Shown one piece after another: positions 18,994 through 27,622 of a stretch of DNA of 64,000 nt (position 1 is the stretch's first letter; each line of letters begins with the position of its first letter). Below the pieces are notes generated by a model. It had not been told where the DNA came from and did not search any database. It saw nothing but the letters and a program-made list of their open reading frames with translations. The position numbers and the translations under genes were made by a program. The DNA is from Negativicutes bacterium (GTDB lineage Bacteria; Bacillota; Negativicutes; Anaeromusales; Anaeromusaceae), in the NCBI GenBank assembly GCA_009929485.1, contig SAAJ01000007.1:1-64000 (forward strand), in the 5' to 3' direction.

Positions 18994-19040
18994 ATATGTG
19001 TTTTTTAGGAGGAGCCTGTCACCAAGGGCTCTTTTTGTTT
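18994..19040 (+). ncRNA. Candidate Na+-I riboswitch, first element of a tandem
   Basis: AUAUGUG, a U-run and the 24-nt block at 19007-19030 (starts AGGAGGAGCC, ends CCAAGGGCT), identical to that before the ArsB/NhaD transporter. GAGCC and GGCUC form a stem followed by UUUUUGUUUUC, so it can work as an intrinsic terminator. A c-di-AMP aptamer starts about 10 nt further on. The two signals would be read in series on one transcript. Confidence 0.55.
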
Positions 19041-19041
19041 T

Positions 19042-19192
19042 CTTCGCTGTATTCCCGCAAGTCGGGTAATGCATATAAGAAGCGCCTAATTCCAAAATTG
19101 GAAGCGGGGGACCCATTCTCGGGGTGAATCCTGAACATTCAGGTAGGGCGTATCTCTTTTCGCCCGAATCCGTCAGCTAACCTCGCCGGCGT
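19042..19192 (+). ncRNA. c-di-AMP riboswitch (ydaO/yuaA class)
   Basis: The conserved blocks of this class are all present in order: CGCCTAATTCC near 19083, GGGGGACCCA near 19106, GGGGTGAATCCTG near 19121, CAGGTAGGGCG near 19140, and CCCGAATCCGTCAGCTAACC with CTCGCCGGCGTAA at the 3' end. The closing stem can form between CGCTG near 19045 and CGGCG near 19187. It precedes the SD of the DapB-like gene by a few bases, so control is probably through ribosome access. In this class c-di-AMP binding usually turns genes off. Confidence 0.93.
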
Positions 19193-19211
19193 AAAAAAAG
19201 GAGGACTTCCA

Positions 19212-19976
19212 TTGAAACCAATCCAAGTAGGACTCTGGGGCTTTGGCAAAACCGGCCGCCTGGTGGCCAACGAATTTTTAAACGACAAACGCTTTGACTT
19301 GTCCTGGGTGGTGCGCAAAAGCACCGCCGATCACCATAAGTATGCCAGCCGCTTGTTAGGACAGGAATGCGACACTGGTGAAATTATTTCTATTGAAGAC
19401 ATCGGACCTTCTTTCTTTCGCGAGCATCCTGTCGATGTTCTTGTTGATTTCTCCAGTTCGCGCGGCGTTCACGCCTATCAGCACGCCGCCGAAGAAGGCA
19501 TTCCTATTGTCTCGGCTATCTCTCAATATGAAAAAGAAGACCTTGCTTTATTAGAGTCTTTAGCCCAAAAAACGCCAGTTCTCTACTCTCCTAACATCAC
19601 CCTGGGGATCAACGTTTTATTGATTGCAGCCCAAATTTTGCAAAAGATCGCACCTCACGCCGATATTGAAGTCGTAGAAGAACATTTCAAAAAAAAGCCC
19701 GAAATATCAGGCACCGCCAAAAAGATCGCCAAACTGTTGCAGCTAGACGACGAACATGTTAACTCGATTCGCGTAGGAGGCATCGTAGGACGCCATGAAA
19801 TTATTTTTGGCATGCCGAACCAAACCATTCGCCTCAGCCACGAAAGCATCAGTCGCGCTTCCTTCGGGCAAGGTGCTATTTTCGCAGCCAACTTCCTGGT
19901 AAAACAGCCTCCTGGTTTGTATTCCATGGAAGGGATCATCGCTGACATGTTCCGCGACAATATCCCAGTTTATTAG
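19212..19976 (+). CDS. DapB-like oxidoreductase (divergent dihydrodipicolinate reductase family)
   Basis: A 254-aa NAD(P)-dependent protein with an N-terminal Rossmann fold (VGLWGFGKTGRLVANEF) and a DapB-type C-terminal domain. The family active-site signature ExHHxxKxDxPSGTA appears in altered form as EEHFKKKPEISGTAKK: the first His and the Lys are kept, the second His is Phe and the DAPSG turn is EISG. The next block VGGIVGRHEIIFG matches DapB. The start is TTG with AAAGGAGG upstream. It may not be the housekeeping lysine-pathway enzyme; the leader with Na+-like and c-di-AMP switches suggests a role in osmotic adaptation or wall metabolism. Monocistronic, with a terminator after it. Confidence 0.8.
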   Translation: MKPIQVGLWGFGKTGRLVANEFLNDKRFDLSWVVRKSTADHHKYASRLLGQECDTGEIISIEDIGPSFFREHPVDVLVDFSSSRGVHAYQHAAEEGIPIVSAISQYEKEDLALLESLAQKTPVLYSPNITLGINVLLIAAQILQKIAPHADIEVVEEHFKKKPEISGTAKKIAKLLQLDDEHVNSIRVGGIVGRHEIIFGMPNQTIRLSHESISRASFGQGAIFAANFLVKQPPGLYSMEGIIADMFRDNIPVY

Positions 19977-19998
19977 GGGTGTGAAATCAACCAAATAA

Positions 19999-20037
19999 AG
20001 AGAACCCGGCATCCCCTCAGGGGAGTCCGGGTTCTCT
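19999..20037. terminator. Bidirectional intrinsic terminator
   Basis: AAGAGAACCCGG and CCGGGTTCTCTT form the outer stem, with an inner CCCCT/GGGG helix. It separates the convergent dapB-like and DUF389 genes. Confidence 0.88.
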
Positions 20038-20042
20038 TCGTC

Positions 20043-21377
20043 TTATGGCGCTTGCGGCGGAGCTTTTTCTATTTCTGTCCTCGAAGGCGGAGAAGTTTTT
20101 ATACGCAGTTGGACTTCTACTCTTCGTTTCAAACGCTCCTCTAGTACCGCCTGCAGCGATTTACGTACACTTTCTTCCAGCGGTTTCGCACTCACGACAA
20201 AGGCTTCGATCTGATAGGTGCTGCTTCCTCGCTGGTAAGAGAAGCGATAATCCTCCAATTCCACAGCAGGCAGCAACGACAGCTTTTCCCTTAACGCCTG
20301 TTCGATGATTTCTTCAGGCGTCCCGCTGCGCACAACCTCCACTATTTCTTTTTCTTTTATCTTAGGAAGCAGTGCTTGAAAGGAATCAATGTTTTTTTCA
20401 TCGTTCACTTTTTGCACCAATACAACATCAGCGCTTACCTTCACCGCTTTTCCCAGACGCAGCTCCAGCAAATTCTCCATTTGCCGTATATTTTCAGGGC
20501 TAATCACCTTCGTGGTCCGAAACGCCGCCTCGACATCATAGCGTCTGTCCGCTTCGTTAAAGGTGGCAGACAACAAAGTAGACTGCGGCGCAATCATATC
20601 CAGTGACTCTTCAAGAGAGGTTTGAATGATCTGCTCCGTATGCGCTTTAGCATATGTCTTATACATAATGAAGGCCAACGGCACAGAGATTAGCACCAGC
20701 AGCAACACGGGATAAAAGAGACGCCGAACCGCCGATTGAGCCCCTGCTTCTTTTTCACGCCCGTGCCCGTCTGCAAAGCCCGCTAATTCAAAGACAAGTA
20801 CAGCAGCAACAACGATGGCTACCATATTGGCAAGAAACAACAGAAATGCCCCGCCAGCAACACTCATATTCTGCTGCGCCAAACCAATGCCTACGGTACA
20901 TAACGGCGGCATCAGCGCCGTAGCAATCGCTACCCCCGGAAGGGTCGCACTCTGCGGCTTCATACAAATTGCATAGGTTCCCGCCGCACCAGAGGCCAGT
21001 GCAATAACCAAATCTAAAATAGTCGGCGTAGTTCGCGCCATCACTTCACTGGTCAACTCCGCCCGCGGCAACAGAAGGGTCAACACCATCGCCAATAGAA
21101 CCGCCGCCACCCCGCCAAGAGCCTCCGCTTTCAACGCCAATAAAAGCAGCGACCGGCTGTTTGCAGCCACCGCCAGCGCGCACCCTAAAATTGGACCCAT
21201 TAACGGCGCAATCAGCATCGCCCCAATTACGACAGCCGTACTGTTCGACAATAGCCCGTATGTTGCTACCGTACAAGAAAGTACGACCATGATCAAATAG
21301 TAGCGGCTCATGCTTGCATCAGTGAAAACGTTATTAAAAATAGCGGTTCTTTCTTCTTGATTCGGCCACGCAGCCAT
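20043..21377 (-). CDS. DUF389 (TIGR00341-like) membrane protein
   Basis: A 444-aa inner-membrane protein with about six TM helices in the first 240 residues and the DUF389 signature GLLSNSTAVVIGAMLIAPLMGPILG. The C-terminal 200 residues are soluble and look like repeated alpha-beta (BON-like) units with R/K-rich helices. Function unproven. The ATG at 21377 with AAGGAG upstream is preferred over an in-frame GTG that would include the SD itself. It ends the ion/osmotic block, convergent with the dapB-like gene. Confidence 0.85.
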   Translation of the reverse strand: MAAWPNQEERTAIFNNVFTDASMSRYYLIMVVLSCTVATYGLLSNSTAVVIGAMLIAPLMGPILGCALAVAANSRSLLLLALKAEALGGVAAVLLAMVLTLLLPRAELTSEVMARTTPTILDLVIALASGAAGTYAICMKPQSATLPGVAIATALMPPLCTVGIGLAQQNMSVAGGAFLLFLANMVAIVVAAVLVFELAGFADGHGREKEAGAQSAVRRLFYPVLLLVLISVPLAFIMYKTYAKAHTEQIIQTSLEESLDMIAPQSTLLSATFNEADRRYDVEAAFRTTKVISPENIRQMENLLELRLGKAVKVSADVVLVQKVNDEKNIDSFQALLPKIKEKEIVEVVRSGTPEEIIEQALREKLSLLPAVELEDYRFSYQRGSSTYQIEAFVVSAKPLEESVRKSLQAVLEERLKRRVEVQLRIKTSPPSRTEIEKAPPQAP

Positions 21378-21641
21378 AGCCAGTTCACTCCTTTTCACGG
21401 AAGTATTAAAAATCCTCTTTGAAAATCAAACGCTTACTTTATACGAGTTTAAGTATTTCTGTTTTGCCCTCTTAAATTCGACAAAGTTTCAATAAAACAT
21501 TCTCGAAGCATCATTAAATGCCAAAAGCCGATGTATACTTATTCCGGCATTTATCATTGTGTCAGCATTATCAAGTAATGGCTATCGTTTGTTTTGCTCT
21601 ATAAGGTATACACCCCCTCATTTGACGCTAACTCCCAAAAT

Positions 21642-21800
21642 CAGGACAGTGAAACAAAAGACCTCCCGTTGTAGAATGAAAATTAAAACAGGAGATCTTG
21701 CTATGTCTAGAAAATATACCAAAGTAAAAGCTTTAGCAGCCGATATATTTCACCGCAAAGCTACTGACGAAATACCTCCAAAAACCAGAAAACCTATTAC
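21642..21800 (+). mobile_element. IS3-like insertion sequence remnant
   Basis: In the 420-bp gap between the DUF389 and thioesterase genes, CAGGAG and an ATG at 21702 open a frame starting MSRKYTKVKALAADIFHRKA. That N terminus resembles the helix-turn-helix OrfA of IS3-group elements, but the frame loses similarity after about 30 codons and runs into the thioesterase terminus. The sequence GGACAGTGAAAC near 21644 may be the old left end. No OrfB or right end is found. The rest of the gap (21378-21640) holds only the DUF389 leader and shows nothing recognisable. Confidence 0.45.
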
Positions 21801-22237
21801 TTTACTTCAACCTTCACAACATCTATAGTTTTACTCAATAAAGAGCATATATTGGGAATCGCTTTTGTTACATTGATAGGCTTTAATGCTTTATCTGTCC
21901 ATGCATGCATGGTTTCACCATTGGCTAAAAGCTTACGATTTATAGCATTTATTACTTGATATGAAAAACACAAACGAACGCGAGAAATTTGTTTTAGACT
22001 TGTTATAACCATAATTTCATCTTCAGATCTTGCAGGACTCTTGAATTTACAGCTCATTTCATACAAAGGAAGCAAAACCCCTTTTGCTTCTATGTCTATA
22101 TTAGAAATTCCAACTTTCTTTAAAAACTCAATTCGCCCTGCTTCAAACCATACTGCATAATTTGAGTGATGAATTATCCCCATCTGATCCGTTTCCGAAT
22201 ACCGCGCTATTAACCTAGTTTCTATTTGCATCCCCAA
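21797..22237 (-). CDS. YbgC/4HBT-type acyl-CoA thioesterase
   Basis: A hotdog-fold thioesterase of 146 aa. The segment YSETDQMGIIHHSNYAVWFEAGRIEFL carries the catalytic Asp and the helix of the 4-hydroxybenzoyl-CoA thioesterase family, followed by the strands of the hotdog sheet. It should hydrolyse an acyl-CoA in the cytoplasm. Substrate unknown. Its 3' end runs into the IS remnant, but the length is normal, so the gene looks intact. No SD of note lies before the ATG. Confidence 0.88.
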   Translation of the reverse strand: MGMQIETRLIARYSETDQMGIIHHSNYAVWFEAGRIEFLKKVGISNIDIEAKGVLLPLYEMSCKFKSPARSEDEIMVITSLKQISRVRLCFSYQVINAINRKLLANGETMHAWTDKALKPINVTKAIPNICSLLSKTIDVVKVEVK

Positions 22238-22292
22238 TCCCCCTCAACAATAGACCCGCTAAAAACTATCAATCCTCGCACAATTAAAATCA

Positions 22293-22844
22293 TTACCGGT
22301 TTCCTATACAACTATTATCTGATTCTAAATAATCCATATACCGTTCTACTTTTCTCACACTATGACTAATATGTTCTAAATTAAGTAATACATCTTGAGT
22401 TTTTATCGCTTGTCCTTCCCTGTGATGCTGATTATATTCAATTGATTTATTAATTGAATCAATTGCTTCACTCATTTCCTGCAAGGTTGTCTGAATGTTT
22501 TTTACAGCCTCCTGTGATTGGTCGGCCAGTTTTCTAACCTCTTCAGCCACAACCGCAAATCCTCTACCCTGCTCGCCTGCACGAGCTGCTTCAATCGCCG
22601 CGTTTAGCCCCAATAAGTTTGTTTGAGCAGCAATACTTTTAATAAATTCCAATATTTTAGCTGTATGTTGGTTTTTTTCTATCAAAACCTTAGATGCGCT
22701 AATCGTATGTTGACCACCAAGGGATAATTCGCTAGCACTTTGAACAATCTGCCCTACTAGACCTGTAACATGCTTGATAGAAATAGCCAACTCTTTGACG
22801 TCGTTTACCACTTCAACATTACTCATTGAATGCTTATTCTCCAT
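22293..22844 (-). CDS. Short soluble MCP-type signalling protein
   Basis: A 183-aa protein made almost wholly of a chemoreceptor signalling domain. The hairpin tip motif ([36 protein letters not shown]) is fully conserved, flanked by heptad helices. There is no TM segment, HAMP or sensor domain, and the receptor is about half the usual size. The C-terminal tail ([11 protein letters not shown]) holds two adjacent His but no clear CZB motif. It may act as a cytoplasmic CheA/CheW partner or modulate other receptors. GGAGG fixes the start at 22844. It follows nrdD by about 50 bp on the same strand, which may be chance. Confidence 0.8.
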   Translation of the reverse strand: MENKHSMSNVEVVNDVKELAISIKHVTGLVGQIVQSASELSLGGQHTISASKVLIEKNQHTAKILEFIKSIAAQTNLLGLNAAIEAARAGEQGRGFAVVAEEVRKLADQSQEAVKNIQTTLQEMSEAIDSINKSIEYNQHHREGQAIKTQDVLLNLEHISHSVRKVERYMDYLESDNSCIGNR

Positions 22845-22897
22845 ATAATCCTCCATGGTTCATTAAAAACTTCGTTAATTTCAATATGAAATATTTT

Positions 22898-25279
22898 TTA
22901 ATACGTTTCCGTAAAACTATGAATATTAGAAGCATTTATAAACCGCTTAATCTCAGAACCGCTTTCTACAACAAGTGTAGGGACGCTTTTTATCCCATAT
23001 TTCGCTACCATATTTGTATTATCTTCTGCCGCAACTTCACTATAGACAATGCTTGCTTTTTTCAAAAACGCTTTAGCTGCGATACAATCCGGACAACTTT
23101 TAGTAGTAAACAGCATGATCATATCCGTATTCTCTATAGTCCTTTGGGGTGCTTGCCTACTGTTGCTTGTCTGAGAACTCGTTAATAATTTCTTATCAGA
23201 ATTTACATCTTCACGTAAGTCATACAACTTGCGCTCCCTAAACTCTTGTGTTTTTCCTTCATTCCAGTTTTGAACAGGACGGTAATATCCGGTAATACGG
23301 CTATATACTTCAGTGGGTTCACCACATTCATCACAACTATGCTTCTCGCCATTAATATAGCCGTGGTTTTTACAGATGGAATAAATAGGCGATATGGTAT
23401 AATATGGCAAAGAATAATTATCTGCAATTTTCCTTACTAATAACGCTGCAGACTTCCAACTTGACAGTTTCTCACCTACAAAAGCATGAAAAACCGTGCC
23501 CGATGTATATAACGGCTGCAACTTATCTTGAATAGTAAGCGCCTCGAAAATATCATCCGTATACCCAACCGGGAGATGAGAAGAATTCGTATAGTATGGC
23601 GTCCCACCGGCTTTAGCAGCGGTAATGATCTCTGGCCAACGTTTCACATCGTGCTTCGCCAGCCTATAGGTTGTGCTCTCTGCCGGTGTTGCTTCCAGAT
23701 TGTACAAGTTGCCGTACTCTTCCTGATAGTCAGAAAGACGCTCACGCATGTGAAGCAATACTTCCTGCGCAAACGCAATCGCTTTCGGCTGAGTCAAATC
23801 CTCTCGTAACCACTTAGCATTCAATGCAGTCTCATTCATGCCGATCATTCCAATAGTTGAAAAGTGATTTTCAAAGCTGCCGAGATAGCGTTTAGTATAA
23901 GGATATAACCCTTCAGCCAGTAATTTCATTAAGATGGTGCGTTTCACCTTAAGACTCCTGGCCGCGATATCCATCATCTTATCTAAACGAGCATAGAAAT
24001 CAACTTCGCTGCGAGCCAAATAGGCAATACGCGGCAAATTTACAGTAACCACCCCAATAGAACCAGTACTTTCGCCGCTACCGAAAAAACCTCCTGATTT
24101 TTTGCGCAGCTCACGCAAATCCAACCGCAAGCGGCAGCACATGCTACGCACATCACTTGGTTCCATCGTGCTATTAACATAGTTCGAGAAATAAGGCGTT
24201 CCGTACTTTGCCGTCATTTCAAACAATAAACGATTATTTTCGGTATCGCTCCAATCAAAATCTTTTGTTATGGAATAAGTAGGAATAGGATATTGAAAAC
24301 CACGTCCATTGGCATCTCCTTCTATCATGATCTCAATAAACGCTTTATTAACCATATCCATTTCTTTTTTGCAGTCTTTGTACTTAAAATCCATTTCTTT
24401 ACCGCCGACAATAGCCGGCAATTCAGCTAAATCGCTCGGAACTACCCAATCCAGCGTAATGTTAGAAAATGGCGCCTGAGTACCCCAGCGCGACGGAGTG
24501 TTTACCCCGTAAATGAAACTTTCAATACACTTTTTCACGGTAGCATAAGAAAGATTATCTACTTTAACAAACGGAGCTAGATAAGTATCAAAAGAAGAAA
24601 ACGCTTGCGCCCCCGCCCATTCGTTCTGCATAATACCCAAAAAGTTAACCATCTGGTTGCACAACGTGGCCAAGTGACTCGCAGGCGATGAAGTGATTTT
24701 CCCCGCGATACCACCCAATCCTTCCTTAATAAGCTGCTTTAAGCTCCACCCAGCACAATAGCCGGTAAGCATCGAAAGATCATGCAAGTGGATATCTGCA
24801 TTACGATGTGCTTCTGCTATTTCCGGATCGTAAATTTCGCTTAGCCAGTAATTAGCAGTGATAGCGCCGGAATTACTTAAAATTAGCCCTCCCACCGAAT
24901 ATGTGACGGTAGAATTTTCTTTTACTCGCCAATCAGTCACTTTAACATAACTATCTACCGTTTCTTTGAAGTCAAGAATAGTAGACTTCATATTACGTAA
25001 CTTTTCGTGCTGCTTGCGGTACAAAATATAAGCTTTGGCTACATCAGCGTAACCACCTTTTATTAGCACCGTCTCTACACTATCTTGAATGTCTTCTACC
25101 GAAATGGCGCCGTTAGATACTTTTGGCTCAAAGTCTGCCGTTACCATCAGCGTCAAGAAATCAATTGTTTCTGTATGATATTTCTTATTCAGTGATTCAA
25201 ACGCTTTCGTAACTGCTTTGCTTATTTTGGATAATTCAAAATCGACCTTTTTTCCATCCCGCTTGATAACCTGATACAT
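22898..25279 (-). CDS. nrdD: Anaerobic ribonucleoside-triphosphate reductase with fused C-terminal redoxin
   Basis: A class III glycyl-radical ribonucleotide reductase, 793 aa. An ATP-cone occupies about residues 1-90 (KRDGKKVDFELSKISKAVTKAF). The catalytic barrel follows, then a Zn site (CKNHGYINGEKHSCDECG) and the radical loop RITGYYRPVQNWNEGK. After a Ser/Gln-rich linker, the last 73 residues form a glutaredoxin/NrdH-like domain with CPDC near residue 729. The enzyme makes dNTPs without oxygen. A built-in redoxin would supply the reductant for the active-site Cys, rather than formate. nrdG and codY lie upstream on the same strand. Confidence 0.96.
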   Translation of the reverse strand: MYQVIKRDGKKVDFELSKISKAVTKAFESLNKKYHTETIDFLTLMVTADFEPKVSNGAISVEDIQDSVETVLIKGGYADVAKAYILYRKQHEKLRNMKSTILDFKETVDSYVKVTDWRVKENSTVTYSVGGLILSNSGAITANYWLSEIYDPEIAEAHRNADIHLHDLSMLTGYCAGWSLKQLIKEGLGGIAGKITSSPASHLATLCNQMVNFLGIMQNEWAGAQAFSSFDTYLAPFVKVDNLSYATVKKCIESFIYGVNTPSRWGTQAPFSNITLDWVVPSDLAELPAIVGGKEMDFKYKDCKKEMDMVNKAFIEIMIEGDANGRGFQYPIPTYSITKDFDWSDTENNRLLFEMTAKYGTPYFSNYVNSTMEPSDVRSMCCRLRLDLRELRKKSGGFFGSGESTGSIGVVTVNLPRIAYLARSEVDFYARLDKMMDIAARSLKVKRTILMKLLAEGLYPYTKRYLGSFENHFSTIGMIGMNETALNAKWLREDLTQPKAIAFAQEVLLHMRERLSDYQEEYGNLYNLEATPAESTTYRLAKHDVKRWPEIITAAKAGGTPYYTNSSHLPVGYTDDIFEALTIQDKLQPLYTSGTVFHAFVGEKLSSWKSAALLVRKIADNYSLPYYTISPIYSICKNHGYINGEKHSCDECGEPTEVYSRITGYYRPVQNWNEGKTQEFRERKLYDLREDVNSDKKLLTSSQTSNSRQAPQRTIENTDMIMLFTTKSCPDCIAAKAFLKKASIVYSEVAAEDNTNMVAKYGIKSVPTLVVESGSEIKRFINASNIHSFTETY

Positions 25280-25349
25280 AATTAACCTCTCCCTTTTGGC
25301 AAGGTTTCAAAAGACATTATCAATATGTATGATACATTACAAAACCATG

Positions 25350-26042
25350 TTATACACCGCGAAGTTCAACTGACGGAAGCAATGGAAGAACCAAATTTTT
25401 CAAATTCATCATAGTCTCTTTTGAATAAGAAGAAAGTCCTCTTTTTAATATATTTCCAGAATCAACAAATTTTTGAAGATAATAACGTTGAGCCCCTTCA
25501 ATCCATTGAGCAATTAACAAAATATCTTCACTTGTATGAAGCTCACGCACCACAGTAGTTCTAAATTCATAGGGTATTGTTCCAGAAAGCAAAAAAGCAA
25601 CACTGTCTTTTACAGATTCAAGATCATAGTCTTTAAGACCGATAGCTTGTCCATACTTTTTAGGTGCATTTTTAATATCCATGGCGACATAGTCAACTAA
25701 TCTTTTATCGACAAGCTGTCTCAGTTTCTGAGGGTCGCTGCCATTAGTATCAATTTTAACAGCAAATCCAAGCTCCTTAATATTTTGGAGAAATAACTCC
25801 AACCCCTTTTGCAACAGAGGTTCACCACCACTCACGCAAACTCCGTCCAAAAGCCCTTGACGTTTTCTCAAAAATTTTATTATTTTCTCCGAGACAATAC
25901 GTTCTCCAGAAAAAGCCCCTTGAACAAGAGACGCATTATGGCAAAATGGACAGCAATAATTACACCCAACTGTGAAAATAGTACAGCACGTCTTATCAGG
26001 ATAATCTAATAAGGACAACTTATTAATTCCACCGATGTACAT
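25350..26042 (-). CDS. nrdG: Anaerobic ribonucleotide reductase activating enzyme (radical SAM)
   Basis: The radical SAM activase that installs the glycyl radical on NrdD. The [4Fe-4S] motif CxxxCxxC is in TVGCNYCCPFCHNASL, with GGEPLLQ as the SAM-binding strand. About 230 aa, of the NrdG2/pyruvate-formate-lyase-activase-like subtype that starts near GGINKLSLLDYPDK. The start at 26042 (MYIGGINK) matches the family; a longer frame begins at 26093, and neither has a strong SD, so the start is uncertain. It sits 70 bp upstream of nrdD and just after codY. Confidence 0.93.
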   Translation of the reverse strand: MYIGGINKLSLLDYPDKTCCTIFTVGCNYCCPFCHNASLVQGAFSGERIVSEKIIKFLRKRQGLLDGVCVSGGEPLLQKGLELFLQNIKELGFAVKIDTNGSDPQKLRQLVDKRLVDYVAMDIKNAPKKYGQAIGLKDYDLESVKDSVAFLLSGTIPYEFRTTVVRELHTSEDILLIAQWIEGAQRYYLQKFVDSGNILKRGLSSYSKETMMNLKNLVLPLLPSVELRGV

Positions 26043-26111
26043 GCCACGCCCCATTTCCATATGTTTATTTCCAAAAACACAATAAGCGCCCATAACTATG
26101 AAATAGCAAGT

Positions 26112-26897
26112 TTATCGATGACTCCCCGCTTCACTCAATTTTTCCAAAAATGCCATTAAATACTCATTTGTAATCCGAACATAGGTCCCTTTCATTCCTA
26201 AAGACTGACTTTCCAGAACACCTGCGCTTCCCAGCTTACGCAAAGCATTGACAATAACCGAACGAGTAAAGCCTTTCTGATCGGCAATGCGACTTGCAAT
26301 CAACAGTCCTTCATTCCCCTCAATTTCCCGCAAAAGATAGCGCATCGCCGTTTGCTCTGAGTAAGAAAGAGTGCCAAACGCCATTTGCACAATCGCTTTT
26401 TTACGCGCAATCTCTTCTGTACGGTCATTTTGATCCCGTAAGAATTTTAAACCGACTACAACGGCTGCATACTCCGCTAAAACCAAATCTGCTTCAGTGA
26501 ATTCTTTCTCAAACTTTGCAACAATCAACGTGCCGCTTCGTTCTCCGCAGCCATACATAGGCACTATCGTAGTAAATTTATCACTAAACTTGCAAAGCAA
26601 ATCCCCGCTAAAAGCACAACGACTCTCTTTCAATCGTACATTAGGAAGTGTTTCTGTAGCTCGTAACAACCACTCCACATAGCGTTCGGGAAAGCAGCCC
26701 ACTTGAAGAACCTTTTCCAGCATTACATCGCATTCAAAGCCTTTTTGTAATGAAAACCCCAGAATTCCTCCCTCACGATCGCCAATATAAACATTGGCTT
26801 CTAATACCTGGCCCAAAATGGTTGCAACTTCAGCATAGGTAACCTTTGCAGCAGTTTGCAACATACGATTCATTGCGCGCATGCGCTCTAAGATCAT
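26112..26897 (-). CDS. codY: CodY, GTP- and branched-chain-amino-acid-sensing repressor
   Basis: A global Firmicute regulator with a GAF domain for isoleucine/valine (residues 1-155) and a C-terminal winged helix. The N terminus MILERMRAMNRMLQ, the linker and the HTH stretch ASRIADQKGFTRSVIVNALRKLGSAGVLESQSLGMKGTYVRI are diagnostic; the recognition helix is intact. The start at 26897 with AAAGGAG gives the canonical 261 aa, rather than the longer frame. Here it lies between the Mrp/DUF1847 genes and nrdG; it may share a transcript with either. Confidence 0.96.
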   Translation of the reverse strand: MILERMRAMNRMLQTAAKVTYAEVATILGQVLEANVYIGDREGGILGFSLQKGFECDVMLEKVLQVGCFPERYVEWLLRATETLPNVRLKESRCAFSGDLLCKFSDKFTTIVPMYGCGERSGTLIVAKFEKEFTEADLVLAEYAAVVVGLKFLRDQNDRTEEIARKKAIVQMAFGTLSYSEQTAMRYLLREIEGNEGLLIASRIADQKGFTRSVIVNALRKLGSAGVLESQSLGMKGTYVRITNEYLMAFLEKLSEAGSHR

Positions 26898-27000
26898 CTT
26901 TTCCGCTCCTTTCGTATAAAAGAGTCTATTCTTTAGAAAGAAAAGCCGTACAGACCTCCGTCCACACGACTCTTCAAAAAACAAAAGCTTATAGTTTAAT

Positions 27001-27594
27001 TTACACCTGACCCTCCGGCAGTATGCCCAGCTTCCTGCGCCAATACCTTGAATAAATAGCGCCCAAGGGATTATGGGCCATAACGCGATCCTTAGCCACT
27101 AAGCATGATACAGGCGCTGCGGAAGCAGAAGTAAACAGCATATCATGTCCTACGCAGAGGCCTACTGTAAAGTTCAATTCTGTTTTCTCTTTATTCAATA
27201 CCGCAGCCTGCACCTTCGGATTACACATAACCTCTTTAGCACCGGCTTTTATCGGCTCCAATCCCAGATGGTTTTTCTCGACAGCGCAAACCTTGCAGCA
27301 AACCGAATGAACTTCAAAAAACTTGGCAAAATACGCCTCGATCAGCTTAGCTTCTTCAGCTAAACCGATACAAAAGGCCAACCCAATTTTCTTAGTTCCT
27401 AAGAGTTTGGCAAATTCTACACTTTCTTCCAGACGGGTCAGCTTCAGATAATAGCGGCCTTCCGTGCAGGCTGCAGCCTGCATCATTTCCAAATCTCTTC
27501 TGTGGTACTGTTCTTTCACGTCCTCTACCGACCAGCCTAAACAGTTTTGTCCGATTTTATAGCAATTTTTATGTCCGCATTGTGCACATTTCAT
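27001..27594 (-). CDS. DUF1847 Cys-rich metal-binding protein
   Basis: A 197-aa protein whose Cys are placed in the DUF1847 pattern: CAQCGHKNCYKIGQNC at the N terminus, a CIGL and a CCKVC stretch in the middle, then MCNPKVQA and VGLCVGHDMLF. The family is thought to bind metal or iron-sulfur clusters, but its function is not established. It comes 28 bp after the Mrp-like gene on the same strand, so it is probably the last gene of the MinD-MinD-Mrp operon. Confidence 0.85.
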   Translation of the reverse strand: MKCAQCGHKNCYKIGQNCLGWSVEDVKEQYHRRDLEMMQAAACTEGRYYLKLTRLEESVEFAKLLGTKKIGLAFCIGLAEEAKLIEAYFAKFFEVHSVCCKVCAVEKNHLGLEPIKAGAKEVMCNPKVQAAVLNKEKTELNFTVGLCVGHDMLFTSASAAPVSCLVAKDRVMAHNPLGAIYSRYWRRKLGILPEGQV

Positions 27595-27622
27595 AAACCT
27601 TCACACTTCTTTCAAAAGGTCT

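Noticed and set aside
18942-19127. Open frame through the tandem riboswitch region
   Set aside because: It contains the GGACHQG string only because the leader block is the same in both copies; the region is structured RNA and no SD fits.
21559-21828. 89-codon plus frame as a gene
   Set aside because: Only codons from 21702 look coding (IS3 OrfA-like); the N-terminal half has no SD and the C-terminal end collides with the thioesterase gene.
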